The notes: generated by a model from the sequence alone, not told the origin. DNA of 64,000 bases from Grammothele lineata (GCA_002150815.3 NDFF03000001.1:434001-498000); one strand, 5' to 3'. Positions 10,640 through 22,903 are shown, counted from the first letter of the stretch. Numbers and translations are program-made.

Positions 10640-12080
10640 ATGGACGAGTAAGGTTTTCATACGCCAACTATTCTTACGTGGTCAGTGTGTTGACAGTCTC
10701 CTAGAGTGAAGCATGCGGCCGCCCTTGCGTTTCGGGAGTTTGTCCCGAGACAGCAACATCGACGGCTCCTCACTTGGACGACGGCCCCCTACGCGTTTCT
10801 CTACGTCGTGCCATATCTCTTCATGGCATACCTCGTACGCAAGCGGGATACGCACCTCGTGAGAATTCTACTACTGCCTACAGTCATCGCCGCGGCCATC
10901 CGATGCACATGGGGTTATACTGTGGGCAATCCGTGGTTTACTTTCTATGAATGGGATCGAGGTGACGTTCGCGTTATTCTGTGGCTCAAGTGCATAGTAC
11001 TAATGTACCTTAAGGCATTTTGGCAATTGTGGTCATGGCAAAGTCCATCGACTTCGCCTGCGCAAAGAACGGCAGGCGCAAGGTTGGCGAAAGAGTGCTC
11101 CGGAGAGTCAATGGTCCGGCCCCCAGCCCTAGCGCGACCTCCCAGAAGCGCACCGGGCTCGCCGCACGTATCCCGGACGGCGTATACGACGCGTTCGAAG
11201 TAGGTCTCTCCATGCGCGGCATCGGTTGGGATTTTGGCCAGCACATCTACGTCCCGCCGCGGACGCAGCCCCTGGCGCGCGGCGTATTCATCCGCACCGC
11301 GCTCACGCGCCTAGTCCGCAACATTCTCTACGTCGACACCATCGACACCCTCACGAAGCTCACGCCCGGCCTAAGCCCTCACGGCGGCACTATCTTCCTC
11401 GCGAGCCTCGCATCTCCGCAGCGGTATGCGCTCTCAACTGCGCTCCACGTTGGGCACGGTCTTATCATCGCGTACGGGATGGCGGTCATCTACGACGCGC
11501 TCTCCCTCGGGGGCGTCCTGCTCCTTGACCAGAGCCCGTACGCGTGGCCGCCCGTTGACGGTGGGGCGCCATGGCGGGCGCGCTCCCTCCGTGCGTTCTG
11601 GGGGTGCGCTTGGCACCAAGCGCTGCGCCATGTCTTCCTCGTCCTGGGAGGCTTCCCCGGGCGCGCGGTGGGTGGCGTAGTGGGCGGGACCGTCGGAACG
11701 TTTCTCGCGTCGGGGCTCGTGCACGAGCTGGGGATGACGGCGGCTGGTGTGGACATGGACGCGCGTGTGGTGGTGTTCTTTTTGCTCCAGGGAATGGGAA
11801 TCCTGCTGGAGGACGGGTTTCGGAAAGCGACAGGGAAGAAGGTGGGCGGGGTCCTGGGGCTAGCGTGGATGGCACTGTTCGTATTGGGGTTCGGTCAGAT
11901 ATGCAGTGAGTTAGTATGTTTCTCCTACCGCAATGAATGCTGACACTCATACCGCCAGCCGACGCATGGTTCTCCAGGGGAATCGGAGGGGGGATTACAA
12001 TTCCTCTTTCTTTGAGCATCGTCAGGAGGGTCATCCTGCCTGGCATCCGATATGTGATATACAGCTTCTCCTCAACGTGA
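10640..12080 (+). CDS. Wax-synthase-domain (MBOAT-like) membrane acyltransferase, copy 1
   Basis: Four exons (10640-10647, 10705-10961, 11015-11905, 11959-12080) close to 425 residues. The first coding exon is just 8 nt (ATG GAC GA), then splices at AG/A to VKHAAALAFREF. Several hydrophobic membrane segments are present (APYAFLYVVPYLFMAYL, LSTALHVGHGLIIAYGMAVI, FLLQGMGILLE). The acyltransferase signature reads APWRARSLRAFWGCAWHQ with the second conserved histidine in ASGLVHELGM. The family transfers acyl groups to alcohol acceptors in the ER; here the acceptor is unknown. It has a tandem paralogue downstream with matching intron positions. In place of the FWxRRWHQ of copy 2 it has FWGCAWHQ, so activity may differ. 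Confidence 0.8.
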
Positions 12081-12399
12081 AGTGAGCTGGACATGTAGCA
12101 TGCTACAAACCTAATGCTATATTGTGTCCAGGAATGATACGTACACTGTAGACGCCTTACGTGGTGGAGCGACGGCCCGTTGATTGAACCTCTGACAGAG
12201 GACCTCCGTCATCCTCCGATCGACTCGCCATAGTCTAGATCGACGTGGGACCGCCCCTGTCGATCCCCTGCAAACAGTACTTGAGCTGACCAACACGGAC
12301 AGAACCGAACAACTAACGTCCAACCCTAGACACCACAGTAAGCATTCTACTAAATTTCGTGTTGACTCAAGCTCTTGTAACTGACTTCAGTATTAGTCC
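12081..12399. other. Intergenic region between tandem wax-synthase genes
   Basis: About 320 bases lie between the two paralogues. It should hold the 3' UTR of copy 1 and the promoter of copy 2. No element is recognised. Confidence 0.5.
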
Positions 12400-13731
12400 A
12401 TGGCTGACGACAAAGATACTGCATACTCCCTTCAGGATGCAATTCGTGGAAAACACGCAGACTTCTCGTGGGCAACTGCGCCATATGCGCACGCGTCGGT
12501 GCTGCCATATTTCTGGATGGCATACCTGACTCGGAGGCCGGGCACCCATCTCTACCGCCTATTGCTTCTTCCCGTCGCGATAGCCATCTATTTACAGTCC
12601 GCTACACAGTACTACACCGAAAACGTTTATACAGCATGGTTCAATTGGGTTAGAGGTAGACTTTTCGAACCATATCATGATACACGAACTCACTGTAGCG
12701 ACAGGTCTGGCCGCTCTCACTCTTACGGCGCATACGATCCTCTGGGCCGTCCCTCATAGAGGGACCTTGAAAGTTGGGGAAACTGGCTTGCGCGACAGTT
12801 CAGTCAGGAGGAGCTATCCAGGGCGCAACAGTATTCTCCCTGCATGGTTCCTCGACGCCTGGGAAATTGGATCCGCGGGCAGGGGGATAGGATGGCAATT
12901 TGGAGGCAATCTCTACCTTCCAGCAATGCGTCGCCCAACAGAACGAAGCGCATACCTCAAAGCGACCGCCATGTCGATCGTGCGGTCATTTCTTGTGGTC
13001 GACCTGGCCGATTCGCTCCTCGAAACCCTGCCCGGTATCACCCCAACGGGGGGTACTATCTTCTTCGGTACACTTCCTCCCGTTCTTCGATATATCGTAT
13101 CGACCCTGTTGCATGTTGCCATGGGCCTCTGCATAGTGCTCGGGATTGAGATGTGGTACGACCTTGCCTCGCTCATTGGGGTTGGCCTATTGCATCAACC
13201 CCCAACGGCGTGGCCTCCATGCCACGACAGACCGTGGCGAGCAAGATCTCTGCACGAGTTCTGGTCGCGCCGATGGCACCAAATCCTCCGCCAGACATTC
13301 ATGGTCTTTGGCGGGCACCCAGGCCAATGGCTAGCAGGAGAGGTGGGCAGGTTGTTCGGAGTCTTCCTTGCGTCGGGACTATACCACGAGATTGGGTTTC
13401 ATCTCGGGGGCGCGTCCTTCGACTGGAGGGTAGTCGGGTTCTTCGTCTTGCAAGCCGCCGGAATCCTGTTGGAAAAGGCCTATACGATGTATACGGGGAA
13501 GAGGGTCGGTGGCTGGTCGGGTTTTGCGTGGATGCTACTTTTCGTGGTAGGTCTTGGGCAAATATGTAGTAAGTATGTCCCTATTCAGGGATTTAAAACG
13601 TGTGGCTAACCGGCGGCACATCAGCGAATTCATGGGTCGAGAGAGGAGCGGCTGGGAGAGCGATCGTACCTCCCGTGGTCAGCTGCACCCGGAGAATCTT
13701 ACTCCCTTTGATACGAAGATTAGTCGTGTAG
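12400..13731 (+). CDS. Wax-synthase-domain (MBOAT-like) membrane acyltransferase, copy 2
   Basis: Three exons (12400-12655, 12699-13568, 13625-13731) close to 410 residues. It aligns with copy 1 along its whole length: ATAPYAHASVLPYFWMAYL near residue 25, RGIGWQFGGNLYLP, LETLPGITPTGGTIFFG, and the ICTNSWVERGAAG C-terminal exon. The catalytic block is DRPWRARSLHEFWSRRWHQ, with the second histidine in ASGLYHEIGF. These are the two histidine regions expected of wax synthase / diacylglycerol-type acyltransferases. It lacks the separate tiny 5' exon of copy 1. Tandem arrangement and shared introns point to local duplication; the two proteins have clearly diverged, so it is not recent. Confidence 0.82.
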
Positions 13732-13994
13732 TGTAAACATGCGACGCCAACGACCACCAAATCAATGCAGCGAGTGGTCGTGGCAGAGAAACATAGATGA
13801 TTGAAGCGCTATCGCTCAAGTTGTGTGTTCATTGCTCTAAGCGCCCATAAGATATGTGCTTCCAGGGACACTGCGCGGACGCTCGACGTCGACGAGCTGC
13901 GCTCGCTATCCCTCCTGCGCTCCCGCAGTCCTCCACCTCTACCGTTGGACCTAGGGATACATCCTGCTATTGAGGACTACAGTACACCACCACC

Positions 13995-16900
13995 ATGTTC
14001 GCCGCAGCCTCATCCTTTTTCGCTCGCACCAACATCTCACAGTCCTATAACATCGGCCCGTCCACACCCTCCGTCGTCGGTGGTAGCAGAACAGCGTCTC
14101 CCGCACCCGCAGTGGGGTCTCCGGCAGCCTCACTCCCTGCCGCGGCCACCCCACCCCCATTCAACATCGGACCATGGCGAGTGCAGCCCGCGACGCACAA
14201 GGTGACCGGCAAGCGCGTGTCCGTCTGGAGCGCGGACAAGAAGAATCCAGAGATGGAGCGCATGGGCCCCGCGTCGCGCGAGCGAACGATCGAGGTGCTG
14301 AAGGCTGAGGTGCGTGTGCGAGGTGTCCCCGGCGGGGACGATGGCGTTGAACACATACCGGTTGCCAGGCGTCCGCACTGAGCCGGCTCCGGCACCCGTC
14401 TATCCTAGGTACGTGCTCCCATCCTGAGGGCATACGAGTGGGAGCTAATGAAAGGCCCGAAGAGATGGTGGAACCCCTTGAAGAGACTCGGAGCGAGCTC
14501 ATATTCGCGACTGAGCCCGTACTCTCCTCTCTGTACCTGTCCATACCTGGCTCGTTTCAGTACACCCCGCTAGTCGAGCTTGACGAGGTCGAAGTGAGTG
14601 AGACTGTGCGTATGTTTTCGGATGTGATTGAGTGAACGTTGCAACAGATTCAGAAAGGTATTTTACAACTATGCAAGGGCTTGACCTTCATGCATGGCTC
14701 CGCACGCTTGATCCATTCGAACATCAATCCGGAAAGCATTGTAATTAATAGTGCAGTTAGTGTTCTCCTGTGCTTCGAGTGCCCTAGGATGAAGCTAATG
14801 CACCGATGCAGGGAGACTGGAAGATCTCTGGGCTAGGTCAAACTATTGCGCTTTCGAGGCCAGACGGTGGTGCTCCGAGATGGGAGTTCCCGACATTTGA
14901 CGGGCGTGCATCTACCTATACCCAGCGGTCATTCGACTACATCGGTATGTTTGATATACAACGACGTCTTAGTGTGTCTGAATGACTGCGAACAGCTCCT
15001 GAATACGCTCTCGACGAGGTATTGGACCCCGCCTCGGACATGTACTCCCTTGGATGCCTCATATATGCGGTACATTGCAAGGGCAACCCGCCGTTCAAGA
15101 ACCACGGTAGCCTGTCATCTGTGCGTGACAATGCTGGTAAGCCGTTGGTAGGTATGGAACGGTTAGAACAGGATCTCAGAGGTGAGCATGGTGCAAGGGC
15201 GTCACAGAGGATTGTTGAACTTACGTCCTCTAGCTCTTCTTAATGCTCTGATTACTCGACAACCTCACGGCCGGCCAAGCCCGAACGACCTACCCCTCCA
15301 CCCTTTCTTCTCATCGCTACCCGTTTCCACACTCAACTTCCTCGATCGCTCGAACTTTGCTGCAAAGACACGAGAAGAGAAGATATCTTTCATGAAGGGC
15401 CTGACGAGCGTCTTGGATAGGTTCACGGAAGGACTGCGCACGCGGAAGATTCTACCATCTTTGTTGGAAGAGGTACGATCTCAGCAGCGGTCGTTGGAAC
15501 TCTGACGCGATCAGGCCCCTAGATGAAAGACACACACCTATTACCCTACATTCTTCCTAACATCTTCGCCATTGCGCAAGTGCTGTCGTCCCAGCAATTC
15601 GCAGCGCTAGTCCTTCCCAGCCTGAAGCCGCTGTTTGCGATCAAGGAACCCCCACAAAATATGTTGACATTACTAGACAACCTACTTCTCCTGCAGGAGA
15701 AGACGGAGAAGCCGGTTTTCAGGGAACGTGAGTGCCTGCAAATGCAAGAGTTTTTCATCATCTTGACTTGTCTTCACTTGGCAGATGTTCTCCCTCTTGT
15801 GTACAATGCGTTGGAAAGCGAACATGCTATTGTGAGCGTGACTACACAATACGGAGGTCCTTCTACTGATAGACGGTTAGGTTCAAGAACGTGCACTGAA
15901 AGCTGTGCCCAATCTATGCGAGACGATCGACTACGCAGAAGTGCAAGGAGTCCTTTTCCCGAGGGTGGCAGTGAGTTCTCATGTCCGCCGTGTGACGACG
16001 AGCGGAGATTAACAGCGTGGTCCAGCTTGTATTCACGAAAACGCGCATACTGTCGGTCAAAGTTGCAACGCTAGAGACATTCTTAGCCATGGTGAAAACT
16101 TTGGATCAGGTGAGTTCCTTCCCAGTAATGAGGCTAATGTATCGCTGATTGACTTCGTAGTCAAGTTTAACGCAAAAATTGGTGCCATTGCTCTCAAGGA
16201 TCCGTACTAAGGAACCAGCTGTCACTGTAAGTTGATATCCTGAGATGAGATCAAAGTTCACATCTCAATGTGCGCCTAGATGGCTACTCTTGCTGTTCAA
16301 GAAGCGATGGGTATGAAGGTCGATCGAGAAGCGGTAGCAACTCTTGTTCTTCCTCAGCTCTGGGCTATGTCCATGGGACCTCGTACGTAGCCTTGTATCC
16401 TCATGGTTGAACGTTTTGTTGATGTCCTCGCCAGTGCTGACCGTGTCGCAGTTCAAGAGGTTTATGGAGGTCATTAAGAAGCTTGGAGACCGAGTTGAGA
16501 AGGAACACGATCAATATCTTCGTGATTCTCAACGAGTGGAGGACCGCTCCGCTATCAACGGCGCGGCATCCATCCCCGTAGGGCCCACCGGAGCTGTGGA
16601 TTTCGAAAGCTTAGTAGGGAACAGCGGTGGGGCCGTAACCGTGAAGACCGACTCGACAGGAGATGCCGCCAAAAGCCCGAGTTGGGAAGACGATGTCTGG
16701 GGAAGCATCTTCTCGGATGGCAATGCGGTGAGCCCACAACAGCATTTGCATTGCTGTTTGATGCTGACGCCCCGTAGACCCCAGCGCAGAACCCTGCGAT
16801 ATCTCCTCCCGTGCCCCCAATCCAGCCAGTGCGAGCGAATACGTCTTTCACGTCTCAGCAGCAGACACAGTCCCTGCCTTCATCGCCGAAAATTCCAAGT

Positions 16901-17374
16901 TCGCTCAACCCAAACTCCACAAGACGCCCGGGACCGGGGCTTGGGGCCACTCGGGTATCCCCATCGTCCTTCAATCCGTCCGCGTTCAACTCAACGCCGC
17001 CAGTCACCACGATGTCCTCGATGCCGACGATGACGCCCATGGCCTCGAACTCGTTCACGTCTCCAGTGGCTTCGCCACCCATACAAACGAGGCAACCCTC
17101 ATTCCCAGCAATGTCGCCCTCCAATGTGTCGATGGCCAACTACAACACTCCCCAAGCAGCCCCAGCCTACAGCGCAGCCCCCAATTACAACATCTCCCTG
17201 CCGCCGGCGCAGCCTATGACGTCCTCGTCTCCTCCGCCTCCCCTGTTTGCGCAGCAGATGTCGATGGGAGGTCTACTTGCGCCTTCGAAGCCGGCGCAGC
17301 CCCAATGGTCTGGGGCCGGGGGCACCAAACAGCTATCGAAAGATGATTGGGGTGACTTCGATCCTTTAGCTTAA
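13995..17374 (+). CDS. SCY1: SCY1-like pseudokinase (SCYL2 / CVAK104 type)
   Basis: About 14 exons encode roughly 850 residues. A Ser/Ala/Pro-rich N-terminus is followed by a kinase-like domain: GPWRVQPATHKVTGKRVSVW, then RLRHPSIL joined by a splice at about 14470 to EMVEPLEETRSELIFATEPV. The catalytic loop reads HSNINPESI instead of HRDxKxxN, and the DFG position is GDWKISGLG. The domain is therefore a pseudokinase, as in the whole family. HEAT-type helices follow (MKDTHLLPYILPNIFAIAQ onwards). The tail is a long Ser/Pro/Asn-rich disordered region ending in DDWGDFDPLA. Family members act in clathrin-dependent traffic between Golgi and endosomes. It converges on HRQ1 with 88 bases between stops. 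Confidence 0.9.
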
Positions 17375-17461
17375 CTTACGATCTAGCCGGGCGTATACTC
17401 GTAGTATTATAATCGTAAATTCTAAACGCAACCGAGATCTTGCATTGGGTGTGACGGACAA

Positions 17462-20400
17462 CTACGCCGCCTCGACCTCCACGCCTTCAACCGCGCGTAC
17501 AGCGGTAGCTTCGACGACGGTCTCGAGCGCGCTAGGTTTTGTCGCCGTCGGCTCGTGCTCCAGTAGATCCATGTCGATGGGAAGCGCAAGAAGAGATTTG
17601 AGAACGATTAGGGCTCCGGCCTTCGATGAAACTAAGTTGCCCTCTTTGCACGACGGACTGGCCACACCTACGGCTCTATCAGAATGACATCGCGTCCGTC
17701 GGAGATTCCAGAAATACGCACAGTTAGAACATCCTTCGAGACAATCACATGTTTCAACTCGATCGTGGGCATCTCGCAGTATATCATTTACTGAGGTGGG
17801 TCAGTTTACGTGAGACGCGGGCAAGACGTGGCATACCATGGTCGAATGCCTTAACTGAAATACCACCGCGCTTGCCAGAAGGCTCGTAGAAGATGAGCCT
17901 GATAGCATGTATTCAGGACACGAAGCCACAACCAAGAACCAGACCACTCGCCTCGCCGGTCGTTTGCGCTGAGACGCAGTAGCCTTATACTCCTTTTCGG
18001 GAACTTTGCACTCTGTCCGCAAATCCGCGGCCAACGGGAATCGGTTCAAGAAAGCGTGTTGGGCGGCATGTATCGCCTCAGCCGCGTTCATCTCCGCATC
18101 GCGCATAAGATCAAGGACGGTCTTGGGTACATCTAGCCACATCCCCATCGTCTCCCGTTGCCAAGGGGGTGTGTCGAGGTCGACGGCATCGATGATAGCT
18201 TTGTTCCTGCACTTCTCGGCTCAGAGATAATCTATGCGTGCAGGTCAAGACTCACCTCAGTTTGAAGTACCCTACCGATGAGTTCAGATGTGGATGAGTA
18301 CTGGAGGGGAGGGGAGGAAGACATACCGTAAACCAATGTGAACAGCTCTACGCCTACGAATTCGCGATGTCTTACTTGATTCGTCAGATAGAGGAAATTT
18401 GAAGGGACTCACGACCATAGAAAGCGCGATGAGGAGAGCCTTTAATCTCGCGAATCCGGAAGGTCTGCAGTGCGTCGATATTCGTGAAGTCCCTGACAAG
18501 AGCGCAGCAGGCGCTCAGCAAACGTAGCACTGTGAGACATTCCGGATATCACGCTACCTTGGTTCTGTAATCCAGTTAACATCGGACCTGATCAACTTGG
18601 CCATTTTGGAGTCATGGCTGACTTCTTGGACCTTTTCAAATTGCTTTAGTTTTGGAGTTTCCGGTGTCATCGAGCGGAGATGGACCGACCAGGAAAGTGA
18701 GGCCCTGATGTATGAACTGGGCACAGGGGTGAGCTTTTCGGTCGCGCAGTACCTCCGAAACCACATACCACAGCTCCCTCGTATATTTCGAATAGTGCTC
18801 GTGAGAGTTCGACTTCTTCTAAGATGTGAGCGGAGCCTCCAGGCTTCCCAGCCCGGGTGGTGTCCACAATGCTGTACTTGTCTTCCTCGATCCCTCTGAT
18901 AGAAACGTGTTTTGAAGGGTAGGGAAGATATTTCGGATGGGCATGGTACCTATGCAGTCACCATGTGAACCGACCGCATTTTTCATATCGAAGGATAGTA
19001 GGACTCACCAACCCTCCTTGTCCTTCTGTAGTTTCGTCTCGCATATTTCTTTCATGTTTGGGCCGAAGTATCTCTCGTCTTCTTCCGCGAGTGGCATCTC
19101 GTGCGCTGCGCACTGCAGGTGGGCCTCGAGGATTACCTTGCTGTCAAGATCAATCACGATGTCGCCCGTTGAACGGTCGAAGAGCTCTTCTGGATGTCCA
19201 ATATAGTGTTGGTCGATGGGAAGCGCATCTGCGACAAAGACCGCTAGCGCGTCTCGCGCACGGCGCCCCGCTCGACCCGCTTCCTGCCGCTATAGATGGA
19301 CAGCTGAGTTCAAAGTTATGTGGCCAGGGCCGTGTGCAATACGCCACTTACGAAACTAGCCAATCCACCCATGGGAAACCCCAGCATAATTACAGCGTCC
19401 AGCACGCCGATGTCCACGCCCAGCTCCAGGGCGTTAGTCGCCACAATGCCGAGAAGGTTTCCAGAGAAAGCCTCCCGCTCAATTCTCCGCCGGTCCTGAC
19501 AATGAATTGTGGTTCAGTACCTTGAAGACTGCGAGAGTCATGACCGGGACAACGTACCTCCTGAGAGTAACCGCCACGATAAGACATAACACGTTCCAGG
19601 ATGTCCAAACGGCCGTCAGCAGAAAGTTCTTGTCGAAGAGTCTTCATTGCCTACGGAAGCACTATTGAGTCTCCGCCGCCCCAATCGAATTGCGCGTGAG
19701 CGCACCAATTCACAAGACTTCCTGATCTGAAGCCTCATCTATCAGCTTCTTTGCGCAGTAGAGCTTTTTACCAGACGGAGATACCTTGCAAAATAGGATC
19801 ACCCGAACGCCTCGAGCCATGAGGAAACGCATCAGTCGAGTAGCTTCCGTCATTGAATGAACCCTGCCCATGGATGGATCTAGCGGGTCCTTGAGCGGGG
19901 GATTCCAGACAAGGAAGTCCTTCCGGCCCGCAGGGGCGCCGTCCTCCACGATTTCCTCGGCGTGCTAAGTGATTGTCATGAGAATGGGGTCCAGAGGACT
20001 GGCGACGATGACAGACTTCTATGCCAAATATGTTCCTCATGTGCTCTCCCGGCTTGCATACAGTGGCACTACAGGATATAAATCGGACGCGGCGATCTGT
20101 AGAAATCCGGCGCGTGAGCATATGAGGAAAAATAGAGTGAATCGCCGCTTACTTCCCACAGCCGCACAAACCCTTCTGAGTCTCCTCATTACCTGCGCGA
20201 CATGACTGTCACGAACCGTCCGATAAGCGCCATTCTGTGGCCTACTATATAGCTGTGAACCGACCTGCCGAATATTCCGTGATAGTAATGAAGCTCATCG
20301 ACAGCAACCAATTTGAGGTTCTTGAGGAACCTGAATGGACAAATACAGTTAGGGATAATCGTGGCAACGAGATCGAGGGGTAGAAGTTAGATTAACCTTC

Positions 20401-22333
20401 GCCAGACGTCCTCGTGAGGCAGTACAGAGGCGTGCAGCATGTCCTGTGGCGGCGCACCCAATGGACCCATTAGCTTCCATACGCTCACATGAGGACCCCC
20501 AATACAGCTGGAAGATTTTCTCTCACGAAATTGGTGAAAATTACGGAAGCAGATTCCCGTATACCTGTAGTTAATCTAGCAGGGAGAGATGGTATTATAC
20601 AGGCACAGGGAACATACCAGCACGAAGTTCCTGAGGCGTATCACCGTCATATGTTGAGACCTTGACGTGTTCGAGACCAGGACATGAATATAGTAGTTGT
20701 TCTAGAGCCGCTCGCTGGTCCTGTGCCAAAGCCTTGCATTCTTATCAGATAGGATATTGTGAAGAAGCATTTATGTGGACCTTTGTGGGATATATGAAGA
20801 TTGCTGTCGATTGTGGGTCTGCTTCCAGGAATCGCAGCAATGGCACCTAGTTCTCTGTCAGACACAACGCATGCGTACGCACACAGACGCACACACCTGA
20901 TAGATGACACTCTTCCCCGAGGCAGTGCTTGTAGACACAATAACATCCTTGCCTCGAGATAAGGCGCGTATTGCTGCCACTTGGTGGGAATAGAGCGTCG
21001 TAATTTTACGAGAGTTGCGTAAAGCGCTAGCAACCGCATTCGACAGCGGAGGATCCATATTAGCTTTGTACAGTTAGTATTATCTCCAGAAGGCGAAGTA
21101 GAAGGCTCACCTAAGGCCCCTTCCTTGGCGTCGAAAATGCGCTTGTACGTTATCTGTCCTTGGTACCACTCCTGAAGCTGGATGTCCCCAATCACTTCGT
21201 CGATAGAGGATCTATCCTCCGGCGCGGGAACTTCTGTACCTTTGCCTTTCGAATTGACTTGGCTAGTCCCGGGCTCGGCGTTTTTCGCATTAGGGTGAAC
21301 GGGCAAGTGGTCTCGAGCAGCGGCCTGTAACAACGCAACGGGATCTTCACCCTCTGAAGTTGCCCTCAAGAGCCTGAAGCCACAATCTCAGTAAAATTAT
21401 GAGGTACGCATCGTCGCAACCCACTCGTTAACAGCTACTACGAAGCGATCATTCCTTTTTGCGACTAACTTCTTCATCGCTGCGGGGCTGAGTGCCGGTG
21501 GTAAGGTATGTGCGAGGCCTAAATGGGAGCTCTTTACACCACGTGAGTTGTCAATGAAGTCCAACACCAGGACGTGCTCATCCTGGTCGACGTCATGCAG
21601 ACGTGAGGTAGACGAGGCAACAGCGGCATTCTGGAAGGCTCCAAAATCTGGAGAACGTTCACGGCGATTGGGCCCTCCTCGCTGGTCACTATGTATGCGT
21701 AGCTCAAGGCGAGGAGTGTATGCAAATTTGACAATTTCGGGAAGGAGTGCTCTGGATGTGATATGAGCTCCATTTTCGGACCTTGAAGGAAACGGAAAAG
21801 CGTACTTCATTTCCGCGACCTTTGAAAGCTCTAGAGGTCTACGCAAGAGGGATTTCACTATATAACTCAAGGAAAACCCAATGGTATACTCATACTTACT
21901 CGTGTAGCATAGCCTCTACAGAAGTCCGCACGGTTGGAAATGTGATAGCAAAGTTCTTGCGGGAGGAGCAAAATGCCAGAACAGTATTGAGAGCCTACTC
22001 GCGCACTTGTTCAGAATTCTATTCATATCTCATGTACGACTGAGAAACGTACTTTGAATATCTATGGAGACGGTGTTTGACAGAGTTGGCGACATTGTGA
22101 AACGTAGCATTCTTACCTTGAATAACTGACGATCCGGGATAGTCAAGACATTGTATCAGGACAACATGCTCGTTACGTACTGAGCTGAGGTATTCAGGCC
22201 ATTCTATCGGGTCCTGTTTGTCCTTCCCCTTCTTGCCTTTAGCCTGCTTAGTGGTGCGTGACTTCTTTGACGGTGCACTTGGAGCCAGGACCGGGCTCGC
22301 GCCACTTTTCCGCTTGTGCGAATTTGCAGACAT
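17462..22333 (-). CDS. HRQ1: HRQ1 DNA helicase (RecQ4-like, DEAD/H box with MZB/DUF1998 C-terminus)
   Basis: This is a minus-strand gene with about 20 exons and roughly 1,100 residues. It encodes a 3'-5' DNA helicase of interstrand-crosslink repair and telomere maintenance in fungi. A basic N-terminus (MSANSHKRKSG, KKGKDKQ) leads into WPEYLSS-LFK-IFK-ALNTVLAFCSSRK, where LFK and IFK are each encoded by a 9-nt exon (22117-22125 and 22053-22061). Helicase motifs follow: STSTASGKSVIYQ (Walker A), YPTKALAQDQ, LVAVDELHYYHG (motif II), SCSATV (III), ATNALELGVDIG (V) and QQAGRAGRR (VI). The MZB region has AIHAAQHAFLNRFPLAADLR and a zinc-type cysteine cluster CDCLEGCSNC/VASPSCKEGN. The frame across 17668 ending in an early stop was rejected because only the splice at that point restores the cysteine cluster. 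Confidence 0.92.
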
Positions 22334-22645
22334 GCAGACAGATATGACAGACGATCGTGTACTTTTTTGGATAGGGCGGTGGAGAAAGGATAGGATTTGG
22401 GGGGGAGGCACTCTGGAAGACTTTGGGAAGGCTGAAGCAAGGACTGGAGCACTCGAGTTGAGGCTCGAAAGAGGTAACGGGCGCCCAAGCGCGTCGCGTC
22501 AGGTCACGAGGGCAAAGTCCAGCAACAGCGGCGACTTGCTCCTTGACGGTGACCTCCACAGCAGCAGGTATGGTTATGTCTTTCCATCCTTCCTTATAGT
22601 GCCCCACTCAACAATACTATCTTCATAGTCATCTATACTTTCATC
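22334..22645. promoter_or_regulatory. Divergent promoter region between HRQ1 and a small plus-strand gene
   Basis: The start codons of the two genes are 311 bases apart and point away from each other, so both promoters must lie here or overlap. No TATA box or defined binding site is recognised. Confidence 0.45.
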
Positions 22646-22903
22646 ATGCGCCCTACGCTTGTCCGCCTCGTCCGAGTCGTCCCCCGCTCTCAAGTGGACC
22701 CTACATTGCGGCCTATTCCCCCACCTGTCCGGTCAGACGAACCCCGGCCGACGCTCATCGAGATATTACAGAAGCGGAAGGAGGCCGCTGGAGAATCTTA
22801 CCCCTCCAATATCCGGATAGAAGGGCTTGAGGCGAAAACAGCGCTGAGAGGTCTTCCTCGCGACGCAAGGCAGACGTTAGCCGCGATGCTGAAGGAGCAC
22901 TGA
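22646..22903 (+). CDS. Small uncharacterised protein, probably mitochondrial
   Basis: A single open exon of 85 residues starts with MRPTLVRLVRVVPRSQ, which is basic, hydroxylated and free of acidic residues, as expected of a mitochondrial targeting peptide. The rest is Pro-rich (RPIPPPVRSDEPRPTLIEIL), then charged (QKRKEAAGESYPSN) and ends LPRDARQTLAAMLKEH. I do not recognise a family. Support for a real gene is its position opposite HRQ1, its codon composition, and a start close to the shared promoter. Exons may be missing. It could be a subunit or assembly factor of a mitochondrial complex, but nothing in the sequence decides this. Confidence 0.55.
   Translation: MRPTLVRLVRVVPRSQVDPTLRPIPPPVRSDEPRPTLIEILQKRKEAAGESYPSNIRIEGLEAKTALRGLPRDARQTLAAMLKEH

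Noticed and set aside
9949..10709. Two long overlapping plus-strand frames (221 and 156 codons) upstream of the first wax synthase
   Set aside because: They overlap in different phases, have no recognisable sequence, and the real gene begins with a spliced ATG at 10640 inside the second frame.
14639..14900. Possible kinase inactivation by mutation in SCY1
   Set aside because: Loss of the HRD and DFG motifs is characteristic of the SCY1 family, so it is not decay.
17668..17800. Alternative C-terminus of HRQ1 ending at a stop at 17668 (frame EMPTIELKHVIV)
   Set aside because: The correct frame in this segment reads VNDILRDAHDRVETCDCLEGC and splices to VASPSCKEGN, restoring the cysteine cluster; the other is a shadow frame.
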